DNA of 64,000 bases from DASWTL01 sp966250385 (GTDB lineage: Bacteria > Bacteroidota > Bacteroidia > Sphingobacteriales > Sphingobacteriaceae): assembly GCA_966250385.1 (NCBI GenBank), contig CBINHC010000005.1:1-64000 (forward strand). Direction: 5' to 3'. The position numbers and the translations under genes are program-made. Shown piece after piece: positions 1 through 8,690 of this stretch. Every line of letters begins with the position of its first letter. Within the stretch, counting starts at the first letter, position 1. The notes beneath the pieces are model-generated. The model did not search any database. It worked only from the letters and a program-made list of their open reading frames with translations, and was not told the DNA's origin.

Positions 1-251
1 CATGATGGCGTATACGGGGCGGTTCTCAGGCAGGTTCGGAAAAAGTTAAAAAAAATTTAAAACGCGATGAATTTTCACTGCGAAGAAACGAATCCAATTA
101 AGGAGAAGGAAATTTCCCTAGAAAGAAACGAAAATGAGGAACGGGAATACGGCTGAACATCTGCAGTTTCCATACCGCCCATCAGGACAGCTGCCGCAGG
201 AAGAGAAAAATTAGGGCGGGGCGGCCAGTTAGTATTACCTTTGCAGGCTTA
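1..251. other. Leading intergenic region
   Basis: No gene is supported here. The stretch is A/G rich with an A/T run around 45-62. A CAT at positions 1-3 could be the start codon of a divergent minus-strand gene lying outside the window, but nothing in view supports that. The last bases carry the promoter of the MATE gene. Confidence 0.5.
236..243 (+). promoter_or_regulatory. -7 box (TACCTTTG) of MATE gene
   Basis: The octamer matches the Bacteroidota -7 consensus TAnnTTTG exactly. It ends 8 nt before the TTG start of the MATE gene, so the transcript would have a leader of only a few nucleotides. No clear -33 TTTG is seen; a TTAG lies about 21 nt upstream. Confidence 0.6.
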
Positions 252-1658
252 TTGATCATCCAGGTGAAACACGTCTACAATACATACAAGGAACATTATA
301 AAATCAACCTGAATCTGGCCATTCCGGTCGTCATTTCCCAATTGGGCCATACGCTTGTACATACCGCCGACAGCATCATCGTCGGCCATTTTGCCGGGAC
401 CATCCAGCTGGCGGCAGTATCGCTGGTCAACAGCATCTTCATGGTCGTGATGGTCATTGGCATCGGGATCTCCTATGGACTGACCCCGCTGATCGCGCAG
501 GAAAACGGCAGAAAGAATTACCAGGAATGCGGAAAACTGTTATCGAACAGCCTGCTGATCAACATCATTACAGGCCTGATCCTGTTCGGAATCCTGTACC
601 TGGGTTCCGTGTTTGTTTTGGGCAATCTGGACCAGTCGCCGGAGGTAGTGGAACATGCCAGACCTTATCTCAATCTGCTTGCCCTCTCGATTCTCCCCCT
701 GATGATCTTCAATACGTTCAAGCAGTTCACCGAGGGACTGGGATTCACCAGGCAGGCCATGATGATCTCCGTCTGGGGAAATGTCATCAATGTCATTCTC
801 GGCGTGATCCTGGTGCGGGGTATGTTCGGTATCGAGCCCATGGGAGTAAGAGGGGTCGGTATCGCAACGCTCGTTGACCGGACGATCATGGCCGTCGCCA
901 TGGGTGGCTACGTACTGTATTCGAGGAATTTCGGCCCCTATCTCCGGGAGTTTACGAAAAAGCAGATCAACCGGACACAGGTGAAAAAGATCTTCGGGAT
1001 TGGCGGGCCGGTAGCTATGCAATATGCCTTCGAAGTAAGTGCATTCAGCGGAGCCGCAATCATTATGGGAACGATCGGCGCCATTGAACAGGCCGCTCAC
1101 CAGGTGGCCATCGCAATGGCCTCGATGACCTATATGATGGCCAGCGGGATTTCGGCGGCAGCAACGATCCGCACCGGGAACAACTTCGGCCGTCATGACT
1201 ACAGGGAGCTCCGGTTGTCGGCAGTCTCCAGCTATCACATCGTACTGGCCTTCATGGCAATTACAGCCGGACTCTTTATCGTGCTGAACCATTTGCTGCC
1301 CTGGATCTACACATCGGATATATCCGTGATCGCCATCGCTGCGCAGCTGCTGATCATTGCCGGATTCTTTCAGTTGTTCGACGGCGCCCAGGTCGTCGGG
1401 CTTGGGGTGCTCCGCGGAATGGGCGATGTCAATATACCGACGCTGATTACCTTCGTCGCATACTGGCTGGTCGGACTTCCGGTCGCCTATACGCTGGGCA
1501 TTTTCCTGAACATGGGAGCTGACGGAATCTGGTACGGCCTGACACTGGGTCTGCTGGTATCTGCAGGCCTCCTTTACATCCGTTTTGACCGGTTAAGCAA
1601 GAGACTGGCAGCGACCGTGCCATCGGTTGGGGCCAACAAAATGGCAGCCGGATTGTAA
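252..1658 (+). CDS. MATE family efflux transporter
   Basis: Predicted inner-membrane multidrug/toxin extruder of the MATE (NorM/DinF-like) family, exchanging cations for drugs or metabolites. The 468-residue length and the twelve or so hydrophobic segments in two internally similar halves fit the family. An early segment with QLGHTLVHTADSIIVG resembles the first MATE helix motif. The start is uncertain: TTG at 252 gives the longest product, but GTG at 264 is possible, and the -7 box at 236-243 places transcription start almost at the first codon. A 62-aa gene follows after 15 nt and is probably cotranscribed. The substrate cannot be told from sequence. Confidence 0.9.
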   Translation: MIIQVKHVYNTYKEHYKINLNLAIPVVISQLGHTLVHTADSIIVGHFAGTIQLAAVSLVNSIFMVVMVIGIGISYGLTPLIAQENGRKNYQECGKLLSNSLLINIITGLILFGILYLGSVFVLGNLDQSPEVVEHARPYLNLLALSILPLMIFNTFKQFTEGLGFTRQAMMISVWGNVINVILGVILVRGMFGIEPMGVRGVGIATLVDRTIMAVAMGGYVLYSRNFGPYLREFTKKQINRTQVKKIFGIGGPVAMQYAFEVSAFSGAAIIMGTIGAIEQAAHQVAIAMASMTYMMASGISAAATIRTGNNFGRHDYRELRLSAVSSYHIVLAFMAITAGLFIVLNHLLPWIYTSDISVIAIAAQLLIIAGFFQLFDGAQVVGLGVLRGMGDVNIPTLITFVAYWLVGLPVAYTLGIFLNMGADGIWYGLTLGLLVSAGLLYIRFDRLSKRLAATVPSVGANKMAAGL

Positions 1659-1673
1659 AGGTAAGAAAGGAAT

Positions 1674-1862
1674 ATGGGCGCTTATTTTAACGTACTGATC
1701 GATAACGAGGTAACGACATTCGAGAAAAAACGGGTAATTACCATAGAACCGTATGAAGGGGGTACAAAGATTTTTCTGGAAGCTTCCCATATAGACGAAG
1801 AGCCCATCACCTATTTCACTCCCGAGGATTATGATAAGGTAATGAGCTCCTATCTCGGCTAG
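1674..1862 (+). CDS. Small hypothetical protein, 62 aa
   Basis: I do not recognise a family. The product is a small, acidic, soluble-looking protein (MGAYFNVLIDNE...) with alternating hydrophobic and charged residues, as in a small beta-rich fold. It begins 15 nt after the MATE stop behind an AGAAAGGA ribosome-binding site, so translational coupling with the transporter is likely. It ends 6 nt before the convergent stop of the 114-aa gene. The good RBS and tight packing argue that it is real, although nothing indicates its function. Confidence 0.65.
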   Translation: MGAYFNVLIDNEVTTFEKKRVITIEPYEGGTKIFLEASHIDEEPITYFTPEDYDKVMSSYLG

Positions 1863-1868
1863 AGCAGC

Positions 1869-2213
1869 TTACTGCTTCAGCTCCAGGCCGATCGCTTTTG
1901 CGATCAAAGTCATCTTATTCAGCCAGGTCTTCAAAAGAAACTCTTTTCCTTTGGGATATTTCACGGTAATGACCACTTCAGCCGTTTCTTCCGGTCCCGG
2001 GGACATGAAGTCAAATCTGAAATTTCCGCTCAGGTATTTTCCGAAGTCGTGGTTCAGTGCTATTGACGCCATTCTGATCGTTCCGGACGTCCATTCCTCC
2101 TGCTCATACAGTTCGAGAACCTGTTTTTCGCCCCGGCCCAGCAATTCCGCAACATCGCTTGCGGAGAAACCTTGCTGGTGCGCCACCTTCTTAACAATCT
2201 TTCCAAAATGCAT
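1869..2213 (-). CDS. Hypothetical protein with N-terminal HTH-like segment, 114 aa
   Basis: A soluble 114-residue protein. Residues about 5-35 (VAHQQGFSASDVAELLGRG) look like a Cro/C1-type helix-turn-helix, suggesting a DNA-binding role (inference). The C-terminal half contains a beta-like VVITVKYPKGKEF segment and a final helix, and is not a domain I recognise. A GGGAAG ribosome-binding site lies about 7 nt before the ATG. It sits downstream of the broken TlpA-like gene on the same strand. A structural HTH without regulatory function is the main alternative. Confidence 0.6.
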   Translation of the reverse strand: MHFGKIVKKVAHQQGFSASDVAELLGRGEKQVLELYEQEEWTSGTIRMASIALNHDFGKYLSGNFRFDFMSPGPEETAEVVITVKYPKGKEFLLKTWLNKMTLIAKAIGLELKQ

Positions 2214-2264
2214 ATATACTTCCCTTTTCTGCCAGGACCACTGAAATGGAGCCCTCGTTGCTGT

Positions 2265-3006
2265 TTATACGATGTCGACGGACGATAGGTTACCGTCGTC
2301 TTCCAGCTTTTCCCGGATCGTTTTATCAATCCAGTGTACGGTATTCATGGCAAGTCCTTCGGTATGAAATGCGACCGCACCGGCCTTATCGAGCACTACG
2401 TGGGTCGGGTAAACCTTCACCCGGTACCGGGGATGCCAGGTAGCCTCCCCGGTCAATAATCTGATAACTGAAGGGCTGAGTCCTGAGAAAGTCCCGGATT
2501 GTCCGTGCTTCATCCAGGCCGATGGCCAGGAAAATGACATCGGGATTGTCTTTATACCGGTTCACCATTTCGTTAAGGTCCGGAATTTCCTGCCGGCACG
2601 GCGGGCAGTTGATGAACCAGAAATTCAGTACCACGACCTTGCCGCCCAGATCCTTCAGGCTGTATTTATTGCCGTTGATATCGACCGCCCTGAAGTCCGC
2701 CAGCTTGGTACCGGTACGAAATGCCCCGGACCAGCTGGGCTTGGGAAGACGTTCCATTCTGGCAGCGATCTGCACATCGGAAAGGCGGTACAAAAGAAAG
2801 GTCGGCTCCGCGGACTGCCCGCCTGTGGTCCTCAGGCCGTACGAGCCCGAATGGAAAAGCCTGCTCCAGACCGCATAGGGATACTGCTACCCGCTGGAGT
2901 CCTTAACGATGCTGTTTTCATTGAGGGCCTGCAGGCTGACAGACTGCCCGAAAAGCGCCAGGCTGAAGCATATGCCCAGCACGGCTAAGAGGCAGGTTTT
3001 CATCAT
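2265..3006 (-). pseudogene. TlpA/ResA-like thioredoxin, broken (nonsense plus frameshift)
   Basis: Remnant of an exported thiol-disulfide oxidoreductase. The frame opens at ATG 3006 (overlapping the aroQ stop) with a signal peptide ending near ALFGQS. It hits an in-frame TAG at 2889-2887 (codon 40), then continues in the same frame through the redox motif WFINCPPCRQE. About 50 residues after that motif the frame is lost at a GGGG run (plus-strand 2429-2432). Removing one base restores RYRVKVYPTHVVLDKAG, the expected end of a TlpA domain. Two independent lesions point to a true pseudogene. The part from TTG 2793 could still make a truncated, unexported product. Sequencing error could explain the frameshift but less easily the TAG. 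Confidence 0.8.
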
Positions 3007-3425
3007 TCGAATCGTAAAAAGCTCTCCAGCGCCAGCCGGTATCCTTCCAAACCAAACCCGGTCAATACGCCCTTGCAGTTCTTTCCGGTCAGTGAAATAT
3101 GACGATATTCCTCACGGGCATAGATATTCGATATATGGACCTCCACAACCGGGGTCGAGATGGCCGCGATTGCATCGGCAATCGCAACGGAAGTATGCGT
3201 ATATCCGCCGGCATTCAGGATGATGCCATCATATGTAAATCCCACTTCATGCAGTTTATTGATGATTTCGCCTTCGACATTCGACTGAAAATATGCCAGG
3301 TCGATGATACTGAACTTACGCTGCAGGTCCTCGAAATAGTCCCCGAACCCGGCCTCGCCGTAAATAGATTTCTCCCGGATGCCAAGTAAGTTTAAATTTG
3401 GTCCGTTAATTATCTGCACTTTCAT
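3003..3425 (-). CDS. aroQ: 3-dehydroquinate dehydratase, type II
   Basis: Converts 3-dehydroquinate to 3-dehydroshikimate in the shikimate pathway, which also feeds chorismate to the MqnA step encoded nearby. The 140-residue length and family signatures are clear: N-terminal INGPNLNLLG, the catalytic-loop region with IREKSIYG, ILNAGGYTHTSVAIADAI, EVHISNIYAREEYRHISL and a C-terminal GFGLEGYRLAL. The ATG at 3425 lies 4 nt after a -7 box, so the mRNA is probably leaderless. It is divergent from xerD and overlaps the start of the broken TlpA gene by 4 nt. Confidence 0.96.
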   Translation of the reverse strand: MKVQIINGPNLNLLGIREKSIYGEAGFGDYFEDLQRKFSIIDLAYFQSNVEGEIINKLHEVGFTYDGIILNAGGYTHTSVAIADAIAAISTPVVEVHISNIYAREEYRHISLTGKNCKGVLTGFGLEGYRLALESFLRFE

Positions 3426-3429
3426 TAAT

Positions 3430-3437
3430 CAAACATA
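3430..3437 (-). promoter_or_regulatory. -7 box (TATGTTTG) of aroQ
   Basis: Exact TAnnTTTG on the minus strand, ending 4 nt before the aroQ ATG. A CTTG about 18 nt upstream is a weak -33 candidate. Transcription would start at or next to the A of the start codon. Confidence 0.6.
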
Positions 3438-3442
3438 AAAAA

Positions 3443-4339
3443 TTGGATTGGCATTCAAGTATCTCAGGCTTCCGTTCCTACCTGGGCCTGGAACGGTCCT
3501 TGTCACCGCACACCACAGATGCCTACCTGTCCGATACAGAGAAGCTTTACCAGTTCACCAGGATCACCAACGGCCAGCAGCCGGCGGAGATCACCACCCA
3601 GGACCTCAGGGACTTCCTCCGCTGGATTTATGACCTCGGGATGATGCCTCACTCCCAGGCGCGTATCCTGTCCGGACTAAAGGCATTCTTCAGATATCTG
3701 CTCCTGGAAGAAGTCATCAAAACAGACCCTTCTGCGCTGGTAGAGTCTCCGCGGCTCCGGAGGAAGCTTCCGGACACCCTGAGCATCCAGGATATCAATA
3801 GCCTGATCGGCGCCATAGACTTGTCCAGGCCGGAAGGCATGCGGAACAAAGCCATGCTGGAGGTATTATACGGTTGCGGGCTGCGGGTGTCGGAGCTGAC
3901 CGGGCTGCTCATCTCCAATCTGCATTTGGATATCGATTTCGTCAAGATCATCGGGAAAGGCAATAAGGAAAGGCTGGTGCCCATCGGTTCGGAAGCCGTA
4001 AAGAACCTGAGAATCTGGCTTGAGGAAGTCCGGGTCCATTATCCGGTAAAGCCCGGAAACGAAGATTTCGTCTTCCTCAACCGGCGGGGAGCCCCGTTAA
4101 CCCGCGTGATGGTCTTCATGATCATCAAGGACCTCGCCGTCAGGATCGGCCTGAACAAAAAAATAAGCCCCCACACCTTCCGGCACTCATTTGCGACCCA
4201 CCTGATCGAAGGTGGCGCCGATCTGCGTGCCATCCAGGAGATGCTTGGCCACGAAAGCATCACCACCACCGAAATTTACACGCACCTGGACCGGGATTTC
4301 CTGAAACAGACCATTACGCAGTTTCATCCGCGCTCCTGA
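3443..4339 (+). CDS. xerD: Tyrosine recombinase XerD-like
   Basis: Site-specific recombinase that should resolve chromosome dimers at dif during division. The 298 residues hold an N-terminal core-binding SAM-like domain (1-100) and a C-terminal catalytic domain. All catalytic residues are visible: R148 (CGLRVSEL), K172 (GKGNKER), H244 and R247 (HTFRHSF), H270 (LGHESI) and Y279. Length and housekeeping neighbours (aroQ, prmC) indicate a chromosomal Xer rather than a mobile-element integrase. The longest frame opens with TTG at 3443, and no better start is obvious because the N-terminal helix is needed. The last 26 nt overlap the end of convergent prmC. Confidence 0.92.
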   Translation: MDWHSSISGFRSYLGLERSLSPHTTDAYLSDTEKLYQFTRITNGQQPAEITTQDLRDFLRWIYDLGMMPHSQARILSGLKAFFRYLLLEEVIKTDPSALVESPRLRRKLPDTLSIQDINSLIGAIDLSRPEGMRNKAMLEVLYGCGLRVSELTGLLISNLHLDIDFVKIIGKGNKERLVPIGSEAVKNLRIWLEEVRVHYPVKPGNEDFVFLNRRGAPLTRVMVFMIIKDLAVRIGLNKKISPHTFRHSFATHLIEGGADLRAIQEMLGHESITTTEIYTHLDRDFLKQTITQFHPRS

Positions 4340-5192
4340 TCAGGACCGCCTTAACCATCCGGTCCTTCCCGTTAAGGTCCTTTCTCAGCTCAATGGCCGT
4401 GAAGCCCTGCTCCTGAAGCATCGAAACGGTTTCTGCACCGTAATGCTCATTGATTTCGAAGAACAGCCTACCGCCAGGCTCGAGATGGGTGCTGGCAAAC
4501 CGGCCGATCCGGCGGTAAAAGAGCAGCGGGTCCGCATCCTCAACAAACAGGGCGGTATGCGGTTCGAACCGAAGCACATTTTGATGCATCGCTTCTTTTT
4601 CGCGGTGAGGTATATAGGGCGGATTGCTGACAATAACGGAAAACGGTCCGGTCAGCTTTTCCGCAGCATTCAGAATATCCACCTGCCGGAAGGTCACAGG
4701 GGCATTGTTCAGAACCGCATTCCGCATCGCGGTTTCAAGCGCCTCCGGAGAAATGTCCACCCCGGCGACATCAAGGTCCGGCCGCCTGTTCTTGATCGCG
4801 ACCGGAATACAACCGCTGCCCGTCCCGATATCAAGCAGGCTTTTGACCTCCGTCCGGCTGTCCGCTTCCTCGAGGATCCAGTCCACGAGTTCTTCGGTCT
4901 CCGGCCTGGGGATCAGCACCGAGGGGTTTACCAGGAACCGCAACCCGTAGAATTCAGTCTCTCCAAGGATATACTGCAGCGGCTTTCCCGTCACCAGCTC
5001 CTGCAGGACCATACTGGCGGACGTTTCAGTCCGGGTGTCCAGCGGCTCATTCCTCCTCAGCAGCAACAGCCCGCGGCTAAGGCCGGTGAAATGTTCCAGA
5101 GCGACGGATGCAAGTGCGCGCGACTCTTCCGTTCCATACATTCCTGCCAGTCGTTCCACAAACATTTTTTCTGCGTCGCCAAAAGTCATCAT
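4314..5192 (-). CDS. prmC: Peptide chain release factor N5-glutamine methyltransferase
   Basis: Methylates the GGQ glutamine of release factors RF1/RF2 using S-adenosylmethionine. The 292-residue protein has the N-terminal helical domain with the PLQYILGETEFYG motif, the Rossmann SAM-binding site LLDIGTGSGCIPVAI and the diagnostic NPPYIP catalytic motif. Start is ATG at 5192 or the adjacent ATG at 5189. Its 3' end overlaps convergent xerD by 26 nt. It is divergent from ribD across a 34-nt spacer. Confidence 0.95.
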   Translation of the reverse strand: MMTFGDAEKMFVERLAGMYGTEESRALASVALEHFTGLSRGLLLLRRNEPLDTRTETSASMVLQELVTGKPLQYILGETEFYGLRFLVNPSVLIPRPETEELVDWILEEADSRTEVKSLLDIGTGSGCIPVAIKNRRPDLDVAGVDISPEALETAMRNAVLNNAPVTFRQVDILNAAEKLTGPFSVIVSNPPYIPHREKEAMHQNVLRFEPHTALFVEDADPLLFYRRIGRFASTHLEPGGRLFFEINEHYGAETVSMLQEQGFTAIELRKDLNGKDRMVKAVLIRSADETA

Positions 5193-5214
5193 AAGACAAA
5201 GTAACTAAAAAAGC

Positions 5215-5222
5215 TACTTTTG
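5215..5222 (+). promoter_or_regulatory. -7 box (TACTTTTG) of ribD
   Basis: Exact TAnnTTTG, ending 4 nt before the GTG at 5227. If the usual spacing holds, transcription starts on that GTG, giving a leaderless ribD message and favouring 5227 over the ATG at 5248. Confidence 0.6.
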
Positions 5223-5226
5223 CACT

Positions 5227-6276
5227 GTGCAACCACACGATATATACATGCAGCGGTGCATCGAACTCGCAAGGCTGGGCATGGGTTCCGTCAGTCCCAA
5301 CCCGCTGGTCGGCTCCGTCATCGTTTGCGACGGAAAAATCATCGGGGAAGGTTATCACCGGCGCTACGGTGAGGCGCATGCAGAAGTAAATGCCGTGAAC
5401 GATGTGCTTCGGCAGCATCCTGACGCGCATCAATTGCTGAAAAGGTCCGCCATGTATGTAAGCCTGGAGCCATGCGTACATTTCGGTAAAACCCCGCCGT
5501 GCGCAGATCTGATCATCCGCCAGGGAATACCGCATGTCGTGGTCGGCTGCCGGGATCCTTTTGCCCAGGTAGACGGGAAAGGCATCGAAAAGCTCCGCGA
5601 GGCCGGCATCAGGGTGACCACCGGCATCCTGGAAGAGGAATGCCTGGCGGTAAACAGGCGCTTTTTCACCCGGGTACAGAAACAGCGGCCCTATATTATC
5701 CTGAAATGGGCGCAGACAAGCGACCATTACTTTGCGCCGGAGACGGGCCAGCGCTGGATCACCTCGGATGCGGCCAGGAAGCTCGTGCATAAATGGCGGT
5801 CGGAAGAAGACGCCGTACTGGTTGGCAAGAGGACCGCCCTGACCGATAATCCCAGGCTGAACGTCCGGGACTGGCAGGGCCGGAATCCGGTTCGCATGGT
5901 CATTGACCGGAACCTGGAACTTCCGCACGATCTCAACCTTTTTGACCAGACCCAGCCTACCATCGTTTTCAACGCGGTAAAAACAGGTGCAGAAGGAAAC
6001 GTCAAATACCTGGAACTCGAAGATTTCGACCATTACCTTCCCCAGCTGATCGCTTACCAGCTGTATATTATGGACGTGCAGTCCATCATCGTGGAGGGCG
6101 GAGCACAGACGCTCAGCCTGTTCCTCCGCGCCGGCCTTTGGGATGAAGCCCGGGTCTTTACCGGACCCGCGTCCTGGGGAGAAGGGATTCCCGCACCCGC
6201 ACCCGGTATCCTGCCGGAGAGAACCATGTACCTGGCAGACGACCGCCTGGACATCTATTTTAACACGCATCAATGA
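5227..6276 (+). CDS. ribD: Bifunctional riboflavin deaminase/reductase RibD
   Basis: Catalyses deamination and then NADPH-dependent ribosyl side-chain reduction of the pyrimidine intermediate in riboflavin synthesis. The 349 residues contain an N-terminal cytidine-deaminase-like domain with zinc ligands H51, C83 and C92 and catalytic E53 (HAEVNAV, PCVHFGKTPPCADL). A C-terminal reductase domain follows from about 145 (ILKWAQTSD, MVIDRNLELP, IIVEGGAQTL). The start is GTG at 5227; HDIYMQRCIELA aligns with the usual RibD N-terminus. The stop overlaps the ATG of the DMT transporter by 4 nt. Confidence 0.94.
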   Translation: MQPHDIYMQRCIELARLGMGSVSPNPLVGSVIVCDGKIIGEGYHRRYGEAHAEVNAVNDVLRQHPDAHQLLKRSAMYVSLEPCVHFGKTPPCADLIIRQGIPHVVVGCRDPFAQVDGKGIEKLREAGIRVTTGILEEECLAVNRRFFTRVQKQRPYIILKWAQTSDHYFAPETGQRWITSDAARKLVHKWRSEEDAVLVGKRTALTDNPRLNVRDWQGRNPVRMVIDRNLELPHDLNLFDQTQPTIVFNAVKTGAEGNVKYLELEDFDHYLPQLIAYQLYIMDVQSIIVEGGAQTLSLFLRAGLWDEARVFTGPASWGEGIPAPAPGILPERTMYLADDRLDIYFNTHQ

Positions 6277-7130
6277 TTTACATTCTCATCAGTATTTGCT
6301 GCAATATTACAGTCGGAGTCCTGTTCAAGCTGGCCCGGAGATACAGGATCAACGCTGAACAGGCCATCGTATGGAATTACCTGACGGCAATTCTGCTAAG
6401 CTGGCTTTTCTTTGATCCGCAGACCATTCCGGTCGAACATATGCCCATCCAGCTTTATTTGGCTCTCGGGGTCCTTCTGCCGCTGATGTTTGTGGTGATC
6501 GCCCGTTCAATCCGGCATACCGGGATCGTCCGCACCGACGTGGCACAACGGCTTTCGCTGTTTATTCCTGTGCTGGCCGCCTATCTCCTGTTCCAGGAGG
6601 TCTTTTCCTGGAACAGGATCGGGGGAATCGCGCTCGGGTTCCTGGCCATAACCTGCTCAGTTCCATGGCAGAAAGCCGGGGAGTCAAAAAAACAGGCCCG
6701 GGTTATCTGGTATTATCCGCTGACGGTCTTCATCGGGATGGGCATCATCGATATTTTGTTCAAACAGATCGCCCAGACCGGGAATATTCCCTATACGAGT
6801 TCCCTGTTTGTCGTCTTTGTAATCGCTTTCATCCTTTCCGGAGCGGTCCTCACCTGGTTTTTTCTGACCGGGCGCCTGAAATTCGAGTGGATCAATGTTG
6901 TCTGCGGCATCTTCCTCGGACTCTTCAATTTCGGCAATATCCTGTTCTACCTTAAAGCCCACCAGGCACTGGCCCGGACACCGTCCGTCGTATTTTCCGG
7001 AATGAACATCGGGGTCATCATCCTGGGCTCCCTGGTAGGTCTGCTGATCTTCAGGGAAAAGCTCACCAAACTGAACTATGCCGGAATCGTTCTGGCTATT
7101 ATATCGATCATCATTATTTCGTTCGGCTGA
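6273..7130 (+). CDS. EamA/DMT superfamily transporter
   Basis: A 285-residue, highly hydrophobic protein with about ten predicted membrane helices in two repeated halves, typical of the drug/metabolite transporter superfamily. The first helix starts at the N-terminus (IYILISICCNITVGVLFK), and the last ends in IVLAIISIIIISFG. It overlaps ribD by 4 nt and lies 1 nt upstream of the YigZ-type gene, so the three are probably one transcript. A role in flavin or metabolite movement is suggested only by position; the substrate is unknown. Confidence 0.82.
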   Translation: MIYILISICCNITVGVLFKLARRYRINAEQAIVWNYLTAILLSWLFFDPQTIPVEHMPIQLYLALGVLLPLMFVVIARSIRHTGIVRTDVAQRLSLFIPVLAAYLLFQEVFSWNRIGGIALGFLAITCSVPWQKAGESKKQARVIWYYPLTVFIGMGIIDILFKQIAQTGNIPYTSSLFVVFVIAFILSGAVLTWFFLTGRLKFEWINVVCGIFLGLFNFGNILFYLKAHQALARTPSVVFSGMNIGVIILGSLVGLLIFREKLTKLNYAGIVLAIISIIIISFG

Positions 7131-7131
7131 T

Positions 7132-7746
7132 ATGCTTTTTTCTGATACTTATAAAACGATCGAAGGCCCTTCCGAAGGAATTTTCCGGGATAGGGGCAGC
7201 AAGTTTATCGGACTGGCCTACCCGATCCGGACTGAGGAGGAGACCAAAGATATTATCAACCGGTTACGGTCCGAACATCCCAAGGCCAGACACTTCTGTA
7301 CTGCATTCCGCCTGACCCCGGACCGGTCCGTTTTCCGGGTGAATGACGATGGCGAACCATCCGGCTCAGCGGGAAGGCCGATCCTGAACACCATTCTCTC
7401 TGCCGACCTTACCAATATCCTTGTAGTGGTGGTCCGGTATTTCGGCGGTACGCTCCTGGGCGTTCCCGGATTGATCAACGCCTACAAAACAGCCACAGCT
7501 GAAGCCCTGCAGACGGCCTCCATTATCGAAAAGACCGTCAACGATGTGTATCGGCTCCGGTTTGAATACCTGCAGATGAATGATGTGATGAAAATCATCA
7601 AGGATGAGGGACTCCCGGTCCTCGCTCAGCAATTTGACAACAGCTGCCTGGTGGAGACCGAAATCAGGCAGGCCCAGGTCAACGGCGTCCTGGCCAAGTT
7701 CGATAAGGTCCCGAACCTGACCGTTGAATACCTGCGAACCCTATAG
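7132..7746 (+). CDS. YigZ/IMPACT family protein
   Basis: A 204-residue protein of the IMPACT/YigZ family, conserved but poorly defined, thought to bind ribosomes or nucleic acid. The N-terminal UPF0029 domain shows the family signature: RGSKFIG, ARHFCTAFRL, NDDGEPSGSAGRPIL and VVRYFGGTLLG. A short ferredoxin-like C-terminal domain follows (RLRFEYLQMNDVMKII). The ATG at 7132 begins 1 nt after the transporter stop and matches the family start; an upstream in-frame start at 7078 would overlap the transporter. It is followed 10 nt later by a nucleoside phosphorylase. Confidence 0.9.
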   Translation: MLFSDTYKTIEGPSEGIFRDRGSKFIGLAYPIRTEEETKDIINRLRSEHPKARHFCTAFRLTPDRSVFRVNDDGEPSGSAGRPILNTILSADLTNILVVVVRYFGGTLLGVPGLINAYKTATAEALQTASIIEKTVNDVYRLRFEYLQMNDVMKIIKDEGLPVLAQQFDNSCLVETEIRQAQVNGVLAKFDKVPNLTVEYLRTL

Positions 7747-7756
7747 AAAACAACTT

Positions 7757-8620
7757 ATGAAACCAATATCTGAAGCTGATCTGATTCTGAACCCGGACGG
7801 AAGTATCTACCACCTTAACCTTCTTCCGGAGGACCTGGCCGAAACGGTAATTACTGTGGGTGACCCGGACCGGGTTGCAGCGGTCAGCAAATATTTTGAC
7901 CGGATCGAACTTAAAAAAGGAAAAAGGGAATTTATTACCCATACGGGCTATATCGGATCCAAAAGGATTACAGTGATATCTACCGGCATCGGAACCGATA
8001 ATATCGATATTGTGCTGAATGAACTGGACGCGCTGGTGAACATCGACTTTGGTACCCGGTTACCCCAGGAGCAGCTGACCAGCCTGGAAATCGTCCGTAT
8101 CGGAACATCCGGAACGCTTCAGCCGGATATCCCGGTCGATTCGGTCCTGGTGACCGAGTATGCCCTTGGACTTGACGCCCTGATGCATTATTACCAGCAG
8201 GATACGGATGCTGACGAAGAGCAGCTGCTGTCCGCGATCAGGGAGCACCTGAACATTCCCGGTATCGCCCCGTACCTGACGAAAACATCGTCCGCGCTGC
8301 TTGAAAAGGCCGGAAAAGGGTTTCTCCGCGGAGTAACCGTTACTGCGCCGGGATTCTATGCGCCCCAGGGCCGCGAAGTCAGGGCCCGTAACAGGGTTCC
8401 GGGACTTATCGGGAAACTGAGCAGTTTCAGGCTTCAGGACCACCGGATCACCAACCTGGAAATGGAGACCGCAGGCATTTACGCCCTGGCCAAAGCACTG
8501 GGACACCGGGCGCTGTCGGTGAATGCGATCCTGGCGAATCGGGTGCAGTTCGAATTCAGCCGGCATCCGGAGCTCATCGTGGAAGATACCATCCGGGCCG
8601 TACTTAAAAATATCACCTAA
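7757..8620 (+). CDS. Nucleoside phosphorylase (uridine phosphorylase-like)
   Basis: Predicted PNP/UDP phosphorylase that splits a nucleoside with phosphate to the free base and ribose-1-phosphate in salvage. The 287-residue product has the family landmarks TVGDPDRV near residue 34, STGIGTDNIDIVLNEL, RIGTSGTLQPDIPV and NLEMETAGIYALAKALG, the last forming the ribose site. Bacteroidota members resemble uridine phosphorylase, but base specificity cannot be read safely. The ATG at 7757 sits 10 nt after the YigZ-type gene, probably in the same operon. Confidence 0.87.
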   Translation: MKPISEADLILNPDGSIYHLNLLPEDLAETVITVGDPDRVAAVSKYFDRIELKKGKREFITHTGYIGSKRITVISTGIGTDNIDIVLNELDALVNIDFGTRLPQEQLTSLEIVRIGTSGTLQPDIPVDSVLVTEYALGLDALMHYYQQDTDADEEQLLSAIREHLNIPGIAPYLTKTSSALLEKAGKGFLRGVTVTAPGFYAPQGREVRARNRVPGLIGKLSSFRLQDHRITNLEMETAGIYALAKALGHRALSVNAILANRVQFEFSRHPELIVEDTIRAVLKNIT

Positions 8621-8690
8621 AAATTAATGTTTTCTTCTGTAACATAATTGTCATACTTTAGTCATAGGACTGACAATCAGTTTAGAAGAA

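Noticed and set aside
2060..2329. 89-codon minus-strand frame overlapping the HTH-like gene
   Set aside because: It overlaps the 114-aa gene in another frame and gives an arginine-rich product without family resemblance.
3443..4339. Tyrosine recombinase as a mobile-element integrase
   Set aside because: Size, XerD-like layout and housekeeping neighbours fit a chromosomal Xer; no attachment repeats or element genes flank it.
4443..5204. 253-codon plus-strand frame opposite prmC
   Set aside because: prmC has clear SAM and NPPY motifs on the other strand; this frame is rich in R, P and Q and lacks domains.
5077..6273. 398-codon minus-strand frame opposite ribD
   Set aside because: Antisense shadow of a gene with complete RibD motifs; the product has no recognisable domain.
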